This document shows, piece by piece, positions 25,263 through 38,000 of a DNA stretch of 64,000 nucleotides. The first letter of the stretch is position 1. Each line of letters starts with the position of its first letter. The notes under the pieces were generated by a model. It was not told where the DNA came from and made no database searches. It saw only the letters and a list, made by a program, of their open reading frames with translations. The position numbers and the translations under genes are program-made. Where the stretch lies: positions 1,130,285,744 through 1,130,349,743 of the forward strand of contig OY856412.1 of NCBI GenBank assembly GCA_963693085.1, given 5' to 3'. Source of the stretch: Alisma plantago-aquatica. Taxonomy: Eukaryota; Streptophyta; Magnoliopsida; Alismatales; Alismataceae.

Positions 25263-28200
25263 ATCGGTTCCTCATTTAGTCTTTAATAATTATTAAATTT
25301 TACAAACTTTGTAGAACCCAAGGGAGTTATTAGAGGATTTTTCAAAAGACAGAGGTGTCTAGAAAAGGATCACGTCTGGGGGCTGGAAAGATTTTCCTCT
25401 ACACTGCTAGTCAGAATATTAGGACTCCTGGATCTCTGTGACTACCTGGCCGTTGTCTTAGGATCTGACTAGAAATAAGATACCTTTAGGACTCTCTCAT
25501 CTTTTTCATCCCTTCTCAACTCTAATGTTGTTAAGGATTTTAAGGATTAGGGTTTTCTCTCTTTTCCTCACCCTCTTGAGGTATCGGTGAAGTTGATAAG
25601 GTTTAAGGAATCCTCCACCAAATTAATGAAAAGCATGTAAATAAGATGTCATGGACATAAGCTTAATAGTTTAAGCATAAACTAAAAAATAGATACATGC
25701 TTAGGTCATATGGCATATGTTGTAATGCCCTCAGGAGAGACCTGAGGCTAGACCTTCTTGTCAGGAGGATGAGTAGAGAGAGTTAGTCTTGGAGGTAGAG
25801 ACCTCCATTATAGGTAGAGACCTGGCACATCCTTTGAGGATGATGCTAACCCTAACCCTAAGTGGTGGTTAGAGAGAGAGATGGCACGATGATTTAGATG
25901 TCATGAAAGAGCAAGTGTGTGGGTGGACATGGTTTTGGATGCCCATGTCGATATGAGCCATGTGAGGTTGGATGACCTAGTACCTTTGACGACCCAACCC
26001 GGGAAAGGGTCGTGCATGTTAGAGCGAAGCATAGCTCATTCAATGATGAGGTTAGTGAAGAACCTATAGAAACCCTATGGGCTTATGCGAGTAGGGCATG
26101 ACATGCACCTAGAGTATGTCAGTAGTGTTGGCAGTAGGTTGAAACTCTAGCCAGGAGAGTATGTTGGATGGCTTATGAGATAAGCATAAGGAGCTCTGGA
26201 TAATATTGAGCAAATGTAAGTTTGAACATAGGCTTCACCCATGTAGGGGTATGATGTGAGTTTGATCCTTCATGGGGAGAGGACCTCTAGTAGTAAGGTT
26301 GTTTGTAGGGTTAGCTCTAGAGAGAGAGAGAGTGGGACCCAAGAAAGAATGTTTGAAAGCTTAGACTCTGAGATATGAGGAACAGTGGGGAGTTGAAGAT
26401 GATGTGACCTAAGTGGATGGTTGTGGTTGCCTCATGCATGATCCCTGGAGGCTGATGATATCTTGGTTGCCTTTAGAGGAACCATACCCTAGAAAGTAGA
26501 TGAGGTTGCTAGTACCTATATGAAAATAGGTTCTTACCTTCTGAGCTAGGAAGAAGTGTTTGTTAGACCTGAAGAGGTTTAGTAACAGGTTGTGAGGCCT
26601 TATACCTAGTTGGTTGTCCTTGAGAAGGACTCCACTCTAAAGTCTTGATCGAGTAGAAGGATGACAGGAAGTGTATGTCATACCTTGTACATGTTTGGTT
26701 CATGGTTAAGAGGTTGAGCATGCAGATTCACACCCAAAAAGTGAGCCTAGGGATCCTAGGCCTAAGAAGGGAAGTGGTGTACCTGATGCTCATGATGAGA
26801 TTTGAGTTTTTATAGATTCGATCATGAGGAAAGGGAAACCCGATTAAGTCAAAAGTATGTTTGATGAACCCCTCACAGCTGAGTTGGTGACATGGGAAGG
26901 TATGTTCTTGGTCCAATGTTGAGGAATGAGAACAAGTATGACCTAGCATGGTTTAGTAGGTGGTCTTCTTGTGCCTTAGTAGCTGCTAGGGTCAAGCATG
27001 CTCATGTGGATGTAAACCCTAGACATAAGGACGTTTGTGACCTTTGTTATCAAGATGTAGTTTCCTCCCATCCTAGGAGAGGGACCCTTTGGTTGGGTGT
27101 ATACCAGTTTTTTTGGTTTTGAGGTAACCTTAAGAGGTCTCATAGAGTGTTGAGAAGCTAAGTGGAGAGTACATAGTATGAGAATGTACATGTTGACCCA
27201 TAGATAATCATCCCTAAGTGCATGTGGATGTGTTACCATGGAGGTAACTGTTATAGGGCCTGACCAAGGTAGGTAGGTCACCATGACCCCTATGAAAGGA
27301 TTAAAGTCAGCCCAGGAATACAGAGAGAGATGATGGAGACTTTGATACAGTTCTATGTTGGACATGTACTATGTTAGAATCCTAAGTCTATCCTAGGGTC
27401 AGGTAGGGATAAGACCGATGGAAGTAGGAGTTGCCTAATTCCCTAGTTGCACATTACCATAGGGTCGAGAGGTAATAGCTATCATTATCTGAGGGCCATG
27501 GGTTAGGAGATGGATCACCTTCATGAACTCATGGGACCCAAAGGGCAGATGAGGAGGGCACTATTTGGATGCATAAGGGAAGAGGGATGACCCTAAAAGT
27601 GTCGGCACCCTACAAACCTAGAGGAGATGGCCAAGGATTATGTGGTGACCCAAGTAGGTTCGAGATAAGTTTTCCGTTGAAGTAACTTTGATATCGAGAT
27701 GATTATGATGTAGAGACATAAGTTGCATGTTTCAACTTAGTTTTGAAGGTGTACTGGCAATGTGGGATGTACCATCTCTACTCTTGGAACAGGAAGAACT
27801 TTGTGTTTGGACGGCCTCCAAATGCTTATTTCCTCTTATTATGGGGGTGCGAGATAGGACAATATGCATGCCATACACCAAGGATAAAGATGATGTGAGT
27901 TGTAATGTTTCTATGAGGTATAAGGACAGAGATGATAACATACCCTTGTGGAGTGAACGATATGTGGATGGTTTACAAACATTAAGAGAACTAAGGCGGT
28001 CATCTTGTGAGTATGTTTTTATCATGAGCTATGTGGAATTTGCGAGTCATACAAGGTTGAGTTTGATAACCAAGAAGATGAGCTCTAAGTTTTCTTATTC
28101 AAGATAGACCTAATGCCCGAGATGAGATGATAAGTGAAATAGATGGAGGTGTATGTCTTCAACATTTCCTTACACATAAGGATGTGAAGTGGTTGAGATG

Positions 28201-28489
28201 CAGCTGCCTAGTTAGCTAGAGGCTACAAGAGGTTGTTAGGTTAACCCAAAGTTTGAAAAAGGAGATATGTTTGGGCTAACACTTAGATGTAATGAGATCT
28301 ATTGAATAAGTTAGTAGTTGTTTGGTTAGCCAGCCTAGGCCTTGATGCAATAAAAGGATAGTTGTAGAACCTCAGATGCACTTCTCTGGAAAGGAAGGTG
28401 ATGACACCTTGACTAGAGTGGTTTAGGGTTTCTGAGGAATCAATCTTAAGGAATCATGACATATAGGAGATCATGATTTTAAGTTCATC

Positions 28490-29600
28490 ATACACTGTGG
28501 TACTACTAAGATAGTAAGTTGCAGTAGTACATTGGATGGTTAAGATGAAGTTGCATGTGGTTTGTCACCATGTGAGCCAGGAGGTGAAGGACGAACACCA
28601 GTAACCCAAAGAGTTGAGGTACAGGATAAAGAGTCTACGAGAGGGAATGGGAGTTCATCACTATGGATGTTGTGGTAAGTCTCCCCTAGACCAAGGAAGG
28701 TCAATATGCAATATGGGTTATGGTATATCGCCTTACCTAGATGACATGAGAAAGAAAGAATATTGTCAAGGTACATATCCGATTGAACTACATATGAGAG
28801 AGAGATGGTTCAACTACACCATGATGCAAGTTCAAAAGTTCTTTATAACCTAAAGATTCACTTCCATGAGGTGGAAGTGGACAAACTCGATGCTAGTAGA
28901 GTTTATCACCCCTAACTAATGGTTAGTATGATCCAGACTAGAGGGTCTGATGAGAGCATGTGTGCTTGTTTAGAGTGATACATGGAGATAGTTCTTGTCC
29001 TCTATAAGATGTGATGATAACCACCATAACCAGTGTCGGGATGTAAATAAGCTCTGCAAGGGAGGTTGTGTTGGTCACCACTTCATTAAGATGATGTTGG
29101 TAAAGGGGCCTCGTGAAGGTCAGAAAAGAACCAAAATGTGTGCAGATGAAGTCGCTTTGATCGTGCAATGGCTGAGAGAGAGCCCAGAGGCGACATGAGT
29201 CATGAGCTGATGCAAAGTAGACTGACATGCAGTTCACTGTGGGAGAGTATGTGATGTGAAAATCTGACCCCTCTAAGCTACAACTGAGAAAGTTGAGTCC
29301 CTGATATATGGGTCCATTTTAGATGGATTGGTGGAGATGGTTGTGTTTAGTCTACCCCTCAGGATAACATGAAGTGTTCCATGAGTCGGATCTAGAGCAC
29401 TATGTGAGGTACCCAAGCCATGTGTTGAGCCCTGAACCTATTCATCTTTATGAGAGGCTGAAATGTCGTAATCACCTATGAGGGTACGATATGCCAAGGT
29501 GAGAGAGAACTCATATGGAAGAATATGAGATGATGAAGGTTTTTGGTAAGCACCATGGAAAGGGTGAGGCCACATGGGAGCCATGATGGGCATATGAAAG
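28490..29600 (+). pseudogene. Integrase pseudogene with chromodomain-like tail
   Basis: Gypsy integrase inserts the cDNA into the chromosome; in chromoviruses a C-terminal chromodomain directs it to heterochromatin. Landmarks in order are a zinc-finger remnant at about 28,530-28,600 (ending VKDEHQ), the catalytic-core start EWEFITMD at 28,645 (first Asp present), the stretch around the third acidic residue with RACVL at about 28,950, a KLSP-stop-YMGPF stretch at about 29,270 (Arg codon now TGA), YPSHVLSPEP at about 29,410, and VKVFGKHHGKGEATWEP at about 29,535, which fits the chromodomain end. Several frameshifts and stops make it non-functional. Lineage assignment to Tekay/Del is likely but not proven. 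Confidence 0.82.
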
Positions 29601-29652
29601 GTTATCATGTTTGTTTATGTGCCTGGTGGAATTTTGGGGGAAAAATTCCTAT

Positions 29653-29665
29653 AAGAGGGTAAGGA
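29653..29665 (+). other. Polypurine tract before LTR 2
   Basis: A purine-rich stretch with one T (AAGAGGGTAAGGA) directly precedes LTR 2, where plus-strand DNA synthesis would be primed. It shows that LTR 2 served as the 3' LTR of internal region 1. Confidence 0.75.
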
Positions 29666-32600
29666 TGTGACAACCCCAATTTTTTGGGTTCTTTTGGTGA
29701 GAAATGTAATTTCTCCTACTAAAGATATTTGAACAAATAATGATATAATTTTTTTTGAATAAAAGGATTTCATTTACAATAGCCTTGTTTGTTGTTTTGT
29801 GGGCCTTATTGGATATTGGGCCCAATAACAAGGAAAAGACAAAGGAAACTCCATTATTAAATGAGTAAATAAGAAATGGAGGAAAGAAAGATGTAGAAAC
29901 CTCTAGAAGGCAAAGGAATGTTATACAAAGTTGGATTTCGTGCCTCTTGGGTTCCTTGGGTTCCAAGGAGTCCAAAGTTGCAAAGATAATGCAACAAGAA
30001 AAGAAAAGATCAATCAAATATTTCCTTATTAAGAAAGAAATTGGAGACAATGATAAAATATGGGAAATAAGTGGAAAGAGGTAAGATTGAGTCATCCTTG
30101 ATGGATTTTTGTATCCATAAGGTTTCTAATATTAGAAGGAATTCCAATAAGGAAAATAAAAAGAGAGATAAAGAGAAATCCTCAAAAAGAGATATTTTAA
30201 TAAAGAAATAAAAAGGATAACGACAAATAATGGATATAGATGCATCTAGAAGGATAATGGGTATCCACTAAAAAGGATTTCGAAATATTAGAGTTTCTTG
30301 GGGTCTAAGGAGCCCCAATGGAGAAAAAGAAAGAGAAAATACCAATCATACAAAAAGAGGATAATGTGATACATAATTAATGAATTTTGTGGCATTGTTA
30401 AAAAGGAGGTATTTTCTACTAAAAGAAAATATAAATTTGTGCCAATGGATTAAAAGTCAAGCATAAAGAGAATAAGAGAGAGAATTTTCGAAATACTAAA
30501 TATCCAATGAACATGGTTTATTAAGAAGATAATTAGGAGAGAGAAGTTTGCTTCTTAATGAAGGAAAATTGGTTCCTATTGGGAAAAGAACTTATTAACT
30601 CGTGGATGAACACCTTAGCGTGTGGATACCCTCCCCTATATAAGGGGTAGAACCTCTGGTTCGAGTTCAAGAAAGATCAATGAATCCCTCTCTCCCTCTC
30701 TTCTCCTTCTTCTTTGCATGCAAACCCTAGCAAAGAGGGTAGTTCGACCCCTGGGGCAATGAGGAGCCATGGACTGGAGTTCGGTGGAAGCACAATGCTC
30801 CCAAAATACCACAGGGGAACGCAGCCATCATCCCCGTGCCCTGACACTTGCACGATACCAGGAGGAGGGCCACAGACAGAGCTAGAAATCTTCAACCGAC
30901 CATCATGGCCACGGCTTAGTAGCATCCTCACGTAAGTGGGGGGACGGCGGAGGCATGGGAACCACCCTTGATGGTCGTCGAGGTCTAGGGAGGGGCGATA
31001 CGGACGCACCTGATCCTTGCTGCAGCGGCAACATTAGGGAGAGTGAGGTAGAAGAAGACGAAGGACTGTTGGACCGATTTGCCCCTCTATGGGTCGAAGG
31101 ACCAGTGACTTACACGAGGGTAAAAAGGTCTCTTAGTTATGTTTCCAAAATGGGCCACGTTGCATGGAAGGTGATGATGTGGTGCTCAGTGATTGGTCCA
31201 AGTACATTTATATTGCAAAATTTGTATCTTTTTATTGGTAGCTCGGATCAATACATGTAAAATATGAATTTTGCTCAGGAAAATGAGAGGAATCGATTAA
31301 AATAGGTTTAGAAGATAATTCCTCTTGCAATGCGAAAAGTAGTGGAAGTTATCAATTTTAATGCATTAATGATTTCGAAACTCTAATTTGAGATGATTAA
31401 TGTATTAAGAAGGGTTTTATGGATCATTAAAGTTGATATCAACCTGTTAATCATAAAAAGATACATTTAGATCGAAAAGGATGAACTTTGTATGTAATTG
31501 GTTTAATTTAGAGTTCCATGTACATGAATGAGCTTTAATGGGCCTTGAAACCCTAATGTTAGTCATTGTGACTCTTAATGGCTTTAATTGTTCAAATTCA
31601 TGAATAAGTTGAGATATGATGGTCCTAAGCTATTTCGAGTATGAGAGTTCCTAATTGTGGATAATACCGTTAATATAGTAATTAGGGTTTTCTAATGGAC
31701 AAATGTAGATTAATGATAAATAGAGTTCATATGTGAATTAGATCATAATGAACGATGAGTTGTTAATCTGGAAGGAACCAAAGATGATAATTAGGCCTAA
31801 TGATCTTGTCATGAATAAAAAGGATAAAAATGGTAGTTTTAATATAAAAGAGCATAATGGACTTAATTGATGGTGAATTGTGCCTTTAATATGAAATTAA
31901 GGTTATATCTTGTTAAAAGGTAACCTTAATATCTTTCATGAAGAATAGATGAGATAATTAGGGTTTGTGAGTAATTATATAAAATTAGGGTTTAAAAGAG
32001 TAAAAATGAAGAGGAACCCTAATTGCAATAGAAACCTTAAAAGTGGACTAGAAACCCTAGGAAGCGAGCTAGGTTAAATAGATCTTCATGACATGATCAA
32101 TTATAGGAAATTGTATGCATATTTTAGGATCTCTTTGTGTGCTTGCTTGCCAATTGGATTTCTTGCATTGATTGGATTTATTCTGTTACAAATCAGCCCG
32201 ATAGGTATGTGGTTAATTATGGTTAATTGCATTAGTTTCCCGAAGAGTTTCTCGGATGATTCATCTCATTGAATGCAACTTATCAGTTTGGATGTTCATA
32301 CTTGCAAATCATAAAGTCACTATGATTATCACAACAATAATAGGAGTGTGTATTCTCGCACCTACATGCCACCCTGATGGATGATGCCAAAAGATCAAGC
32401 CCAGGAGGGAAGACCCATGGGCACCATGAGTGGTGACCCCAGACACCAAGCTCGGGATTGAGGAGGTGGTCTTTATTGAATGACTAATGGGCAATATGAG
32501 AGGTGACCCCAGGCACCAAGTTCAGGATTGAGAAGGTGGCCTTCAGTCATTGGCAAAAGAGAAACCCTAAGGTGGGTTTTCCAGGGTTAGGGAAAAAGTG

Positions 32601-33043
32601 GTGGAGAATGTCACACTGAAAGTATAATTTGGCTTGTTAATTAACTCTATTGTGATATCTAGATTGTTAGCCATAATTGAGAAATTTTGGTTGTCCCCAC
32701 ATACCAGCATATTCATTTATGTTGACCGAAGTTTTGTTTTTTGACATTTTAGGTACAAGATTGAAAAGAACAAAAAGTAAAGTGGCACATGTGAAATTAA
32801 ATAAGAATTAAAGTACAAAGGAGGATTAGTTAGCATAGACTCCAAATATGGATAGAAGTAGATATCCAAGTTTTTGAAAACTGTATGCAAAGTTTTATTT
32901 TATACCAAATTTTAGTTTAGTTTTGTAGAATTTCATAATTATTACTGATTAATTATTGAACCTTTGATTCTGGTAATTGGGATATTGGCTCTGACCTTTT
33001 GGTCTCCCTTTATTGGGGGTTACCGGGAGCCAGGGTCGTTACA
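29666..33043 (+). mobile_element. LTR 2 (complete, 3,378 bp), shared by both units
   Basis: It starts TGTGACAACCCC and ends CAGGGTCGTTACA. It aligns with LTR 1 throughout. In the first 185 bases I counted about 15 differences, mostly transitions; divergence looks lower further in. A polypurine tract precedes it and a primer-binding site follows it, so it acts as the 3' LTR of the left unit and the 5' LTR of the right one. Confidence 0.92.
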
Positions 33044-34738
33044 TTTGGTATCAGAGCATCGGTTCCTCATTTAATCTTAATAATTATTAAATTTTACAAA
33101 CTCTATAGAACCCAAGGGAGTTATTAGAGGATTTTCTAAAAGACAGAGGTGTCTAGAAAAGGATCACGCCCGGGGGCTGGCAAGATTTTCTTCCGCAATG
33201 CTAGTTAGAATATGAGGACTCCCAGATTTGTGTGACTGCCTCACCGATGTCTTAGGAACTGACTTGAAATAAGATACCTTTAGGACTCTCTCGTCTTGTT
33301 CATCCCTTCTCAACTCTAATATAGTTAAGGATTTTAAGGATTAGGGTTTTCTCTCTTTTCCTCACCCTCTTGAGGTATGGGTAAAGTTGATAAGGTTTAA
33401 GGAATCCTCCACCAAATTAATGAAAATCATGTAAATAAGATGTCATGGACATAAGCTTAATAGTTTAAGCGTAAACTAAAGAATATATACATGCTTAGGT
33501 CATATGGCATATGTTGTCATGGCCTTAGGAGAGACCTGAGGCTATACCTTCTTGTCAGAAGGATGAGTAGAGAGAGTTAGTCTTGGTGGTAGAGACCGCC
33601 ATTATAAGTAGAGACTTGGCACATCCTTTGAGGATGATGCTAACCCTAACCCTAAGTGATGGTTAGAGAGAGAGATGGCATGATGAGTTAGATGTCATGA
33701 AAGACCAGGTGTGTGGGTGGACATGCTTTTGTATGCCCATGTCGATATGAGCCATGTGCGGTTGGATGACCTAGTACCTTTGACGACCCATCCTGGGAAA
33801 GGGTCGTGCATGTTAGAGCAAAGGATAGCTCCTTTACTGATGAGGTTAGTCAAGAACCTATAGAAACCCTATGGGCTTATGTGAGTAGGGCATTACATGC
33901 ACCCAGAGTACGTCAGTAGTGTGGGCGGTTGGTTGAAACTCTGGCCAGGAGTGTATGTTGGATGGCTTATGAGATAAGCATAAGGAGCTTTGGATAATCT
34001 TGAGCGAACGTAAGTTTGAACATAGGCTTCACCCATATAGGGGTATGATGTGAGTTTGATCCTTCATGGGGAGAGGACCTCTAGTAGTAAGAATGTTTGT
34101 ACGGATAGCTCTAGAGCGGGACCCAAGAAAGAAGGTTTGAAAGCTTAGACTCCGAGATATGAGGAACAGTGGGGAGTTGAAGATGATGCGACCTAAGTGG
34201 ATGGTTGTGGTTGCCTCATGCATGATCCCTGGAGGCTGATGATATCTTGGTTGCCTTTAGAGGAACCAAACCCTAGAAAGAGGATGAGGTTGCTAGTACC
34301 TATATGCAAATAGGTGCTTACCTTTTGTGCTAGGAAGAAGAGTTCGTTAGACCTGAAGAGGTTTAGTAATAGGTTGTGAGGCCTTATACCTAGTTGGTTG
34401 TCATTGAGAAGGACTCCACTCTGAAGTGTTACTCGAGTAGAAGGATGACAGGAAGTGCATGTCATACCTTATACATGTTTGGTTCATAGTTAAGAGGTTG
34501 AGCATTCAGATTGACACCCAAAAAGTGAACCTAGGGATCCTATGCCTAAGAAGGGAAGTGGTGTACCTGATGCTCATGATGAGATTTGAGTTTTTACAGA
34601 TTTGAGCATGATTAAAGTGAAACCCCATTAAGTCAAAGGTATGTTTGATGAACCCCTCACAGCTAAGTTGGTGACATGGGAAGGTATGTTCTTGGTCCAA
34701 TGTTGAGGAATGAGAACAAGTATGACCTAGCATGGTTT
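33044..34738 (+). other. Internal region 2 (truncated copy)
   Basis: This copy parallels 25,249-26,958 almost base for base, with scattered substitutions and a small deletion in the GA repeat near 34,112 (compare 26,313-26,332). It stops at 'catggtttag' and jumps directly into LTR sequence. The missing part includes the whole integrase segment. No coding capacity. Confidence 0.88.
33046..33057 (+). other. Primer-binding site (initiator-methionine tRNA type), copy 2
   Basis: TGGTATCAGAGC follows LTR 2 by two bases, identical to the site after LTR 1. Confidence 0.93.
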
Positions 34739-36173
34739 AGAGTATGAGAGTTCCTAAGATATTTCGAGTATGAGAGTTCTTAATTGTGGATAAATACCCT
34801 TAATATAGTAATTAGGGTTTTCTAATGGATAAATGTAGATTAATGATAAATAGAGTTGATATGTGAATTAGATCATAATGAACTATGAGTTGTTGATCTG
34901 GAAGGAACCAAAGATGATAATTAGGCCTAATGATCTTGTCATGAATTAAAAGGATAAAAATGGTAGTTTTAATATAAAAGAGCATAATGGACTTAATTGA
35001 TGGTTAATTGTGCCTTTAATCTAAAATTAAGGTTATATGTTTTTAAAAGGTAACCTTAATATCTTTCATGAAGAATAGATGAGATAATTAGGGTTTGTGA
35101 GTAGTTGTATAAAATTAGGGTTTAAAAGAGTTAAAATTAAGAGGAACCCTAATTGCAATACAAACCCTAAAAGTGGACTAGAATCCCTAGGAAGCGAGCT
35201 AGGTTTAATATATCTTGATTGCATGATTTATGATAGGAAATTGTATGCATATTTCAGGATCTCTTTGTGTGCTTGCTTGCCTATTGGATTTCTTACATTG
35301 ATTGGATTAATTCTATCTCAAATCAGCCTGATAGTTATGTGCTTAATTATGGTTAATCGCATTAGTTTCTCGAAGAGTTTCTCGGATGATTCATCGCATT
35401 GAATGCAACTTATCATTTTGGTTGTTCATACTTGCAAATCATAAAGTCACTATGATTGTCACAATAATAATAGGAGTGTGTATTCTCACACATACATGTC
35501 ACCGTGATGGATGATGTCAAAACATCAAGCCCAGGAGGGAAGACTCATGGGCACCATGAATGGTGACCCCAGACACCAAGCTTGGGATTGAGAAGGTGGT
35601 CTTTATAGAATGACTAATGGGCACTATGAGAGGAGACCCCAGGCACCAAGCTTGGGATTGCGAAGGTGGCCTTCAGTCATTGGAAAAAGAGAAACCCTAA
35701 GGCGGGTATGCCAGGGTTAGGGTAAAAGCGGTGGAGATTGCGACACTAAAAGTGTAATTTGGCTTGTTAATTAACCCGATTGTGATATCTAGATTGTTAG
35801 CCATAATTGCGAAATTTTTGTTGTCCCCACTTACCGGCATATTCATTTATGCTAACCAACATTTTGTTTGTCGGTGTTTTAGGTACAAGATTGAAAAGAA
35901 CAAACAGTATAGTGGCACATGTGGAATTAAATAAGAATTAAAGTACAAAGGAGGATTAGTTAGAATAGACTCCAGACGTGGATAGAAGTCGATATCCAAG
36001 TTTTTCAAAAAGGTATGAAAAGTTTTATTTTATACCAGATTTCAGTTTAGTTTGGTAGAATTTCATAATTATTATTGAATAATTGTTGAACCTTTGATCT
36101 TGTTAATTGGGATAATGACTCTGACCTTTTGGTCTCCCTTAATTGGGAGTTACTGGGAGGCGGGGTCGTTACA
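34739..36173 (+). mobile_element. LTR 3 (5'-truncated)
   Basis: It corresponds to the last about 1.4 kb of LTR 1 (from about 23,840). It begins at a short local duplication ('gagtatgagagttcctaa' occurs twice around 34,740 and 34,769) and ends GGGGTCGTTACA at 36,173, followed by GAATT. About 2 kb of its 5' part, including the promoter, is gone. Confidence 0.92.
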
Positions 36174-36178
36174 GAATT
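36174..36178 (+). repeat. Target-site duplication GAATT (right)
   Basis: Matches the left duplication at 21,856-21,860. Removing the insertion and one duplicate joins the gag-like frame before it to sequence after it without an immediate stop. Confidence 0.9.
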
Positions 36179-36914
36179 GGTCACAAAGTACTCAAATTTT
36201 TGCCTTAATCTAGGAACAAAAGCCAATAATTTCAATACACACCAAAAGACTAACTAGCATACCAAAAGCCCACCAGGGGAAGGAGGTGCAACCAATCACC
36301 ATACCCTGGCACTAGGGGTAGAGTGCATAACCAATCAGCATGCAGAAGGCCAACCCATGGCCATAAGTATAGAAGGTTTGGGACCCAAAGATATCAATCC
36401 CTCCAATCCCTCTCCCTATATCTTTCATGTCAGCCCTGACAACCTTGTCCACCATGAAAAAGGGAAATCAATGCTATATCCCACTAGAGGTGCCATTGCC
36501 TCTCGATAAGGGCAAAGAAAAGGTGATTATTTACATAGGAGTCCCTACAAACACTATTGAAGAGGGGATCATCAAAATTCTTCATTCCATCCATACCACA
36601 AAGATGACACCTACATGTGAGCTTTGCAAGGAGATTGATGTTGGGAAATACGGGCATAGAGTATAGCACCGGAAATTAAAACAAATTATCTACTTGTATT
36701 CCCATAACAAAAAGATTGCATCAACTACTATGAAATAGGAAGGATGGTTTAACAAGTTATACCTGGTGCTGGGAAAGTCCAACAACTAAAACTCATTGCA
36801 GTTGCAACTATCTTCTAGTTTTTCTTAGATGGTGGTTGTGCAGGTCCTGCTCTTACCATGAACAACAAATAGGAAAACCTCTGCAGCAACTCATTTGGTC
36901 TTTCCATGTACTAT
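36179..36914 (+). pseudogene. Continuation of the Tat/Ogre-type gag-pol region
   Basis: This stretch lies between two younger insertions and so belongs to the interrupted host element. A frame at 36,427-36,666 (79 codons) is open, but I cannot match it to a specific gag or protease motif. Stops interrupt the rest. Its assignment rests on the clean target duplication on its left and on the order of gag before and protease after the insertions. Confidence 0.5.
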
Positions 36915-36932
36915 CACTACTACAGAAATGAC
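36915..36932 (+). repeat. CACTA 5' terminal inverted repeat
   Basis: The first 13 bases (CACTACTACAGAA) match the other end exactly. The next five (ATGAC against CTGAC) differ once. Confidence 0.95.
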
Positions 36933-37500
36933 TTACAACGTCACATTTACAGCCGTCGGTTGTATACAAAAACTGACACCTAATCTATATAGCGTCGGTT
37001 AAATAAAATAACCGACATCTATCTGTGAAGGGTGACCAGATGTGGGTATCGCTTTCTATTTAGCGTCAGTTTCTTATTAAGAAACCGAAGCCAAAAATTG
37101 ACCGCCAAATCCAAATTTTCCAGTGAAAACAATTACCTCTAAAATATAACATACAACGTCAGTTTTTAACAAAGAAACTGACGACTAAAGATTTTCCGCG
37201 AGACATAAATTTGACCAATTTTTATCATTTGCTGTCTTACAATTACCGACGCCGATGTGTTTTTGCACGCTTAACCGCAAAAATTTTCACCTCCCTTTAG
37301 CGTCGATTTTTATACGGAAACTGATGACTATAGTCTTAATTCGAGAAAATTTATTTTTGTCAGCATATATAGATAGACGTCGGTTTTCTAGTTGGAACTG
37401 ACGACTATCAACTAACAGAAGTTTTGGTTTATTGTTGGTAACCGACGCTTATAGTTTTAAGCGTCTGTTAGTTCTAATAACTGACGCCTATTGTTAACTT
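36933..37500 (+). promoter_or_regulatory. 5' subterminal palindromic modules
   Basis: About seven copies of a module of the form CGTCRGTT, short spacer, AACYGACG occur in both orientations (for example near 36,950, 36,993-37,014, 37,065-37,088, 37,156-37,184, 37,305-37,328, 37,378-37,406 and 37,438-37,487). In characterised En/Spm elements, subterminal repeats bind the element's own TNPA protein and are needed for excision. Here the function is inferred. Confidence 0.85.
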
Positions 37501-37549
37501 AACAACACCTGTGCGAGCCAGACTCTTCCCCTTTCTCTATTTCATTCAT

Positions 37550-38000
37550 TCTTGATTGAGGGTTAGGTCTGGCGATTCCTCTGCTCACCACCGCCCGCTA
37601 CTCCTGTGCTCACCGCCACTGCTTCCGGCGCTGTTTGTTGGTGCTTTAGTCGTCGTCGTTGCCGCCGCTCTCCGCTCATTGATTGCCTCTGTCACCACTG
37701 CTTGTTGGTGCTCCGACTGCTACTCTCCAGGTCACGGCTCTCCTACTGCCATTTGTTGGTGCTCTGGTCACCGCCGCCACTCGCCTCTACCACCGTCACT
37801 TGCTGGTGCTTCAGTCGCAGCTCTCCAGGCCGTGGCTCTCCTACTCCCTGCTCTGCTCCCTACTCTCCAGGTCGCTGCTCTGACCACAGCTCCTGTTCGC
37901 CTATTTGCCGCTGGGACCGCCACGAAGGCCTTCTTCCTCCTCTTCTTCCTCTTCCCTCAAGGTACCCTTCTCCTGCTTGACCACCATTGGCTGGCCATTT
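37550..38000 (+). other. GC-rich leader with imperfect tandem repeats
   Basis: A C-rich block contains repeats of a unit with 'tgttggtgct' and 'ctctccaggtc' (spacing roughly 60-120 bp). Open frames in several phases (37,556-38,014 and 37,606-37,980) come from base composition and have no recognisable domain. Its position fits the promoter-proximal or first-exon region of the transposase gene. A possible splice donor lies at about 37,959-37,964 (caag/gtaccc). Confidence 0.55.

Larger units (their letters stand above)
25249..29665 (+). other. Internal region 1 of the chromovirus-like element (decayed)
   Basis: The 4.4 kb internal region is shorter than usual for intact relatives. I recognise integrase in its last 1.2 kb only. 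The first 3 kb (gag, protease, reverse transcriptase and RNase H in an intact copy) gives no readable domain, only short open frames with many stops. It is either strongly mutated or rearranged. The first about 1.7 kb is repeated at 33,044-34,738. Confidence 0.75.
21861..36173 (+). mobile_element. Chromovirus-like Ty3/gypsy insertion with three LTRs (LTR-int-LTR-int-LTR)
   Basis: One 14.3 kb insertion bounded by TG...CA ends and GAATT target duplications. Inside, in order, are a full LTR (21,861-25,248), a primer-binding site, an internal region (25,249-29,665), a full LTR (29,666-33,043), a second primer-binding site, a truncated internal region (33,044-34,738), and a 5'-truncated LTR (34,739-36,173). 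Integrase with a chromodomain-like tail, a methionine-tRNA primer site and LTRs above 3 kb point to the Tekay/Del chromoviruses. The arrangement fits unequal recombination between LTRs or insertion of a tandem form, followed by a deletion. No intact gene remains. Confidence 0.88.

Noticed and set aside
26892..28107. Open frames of 70-129 codons in internal region 1
   Set aside because: None shows reverse transcriptase, RNase H or protease motifs; they are probably chance frames in decayed sequence.
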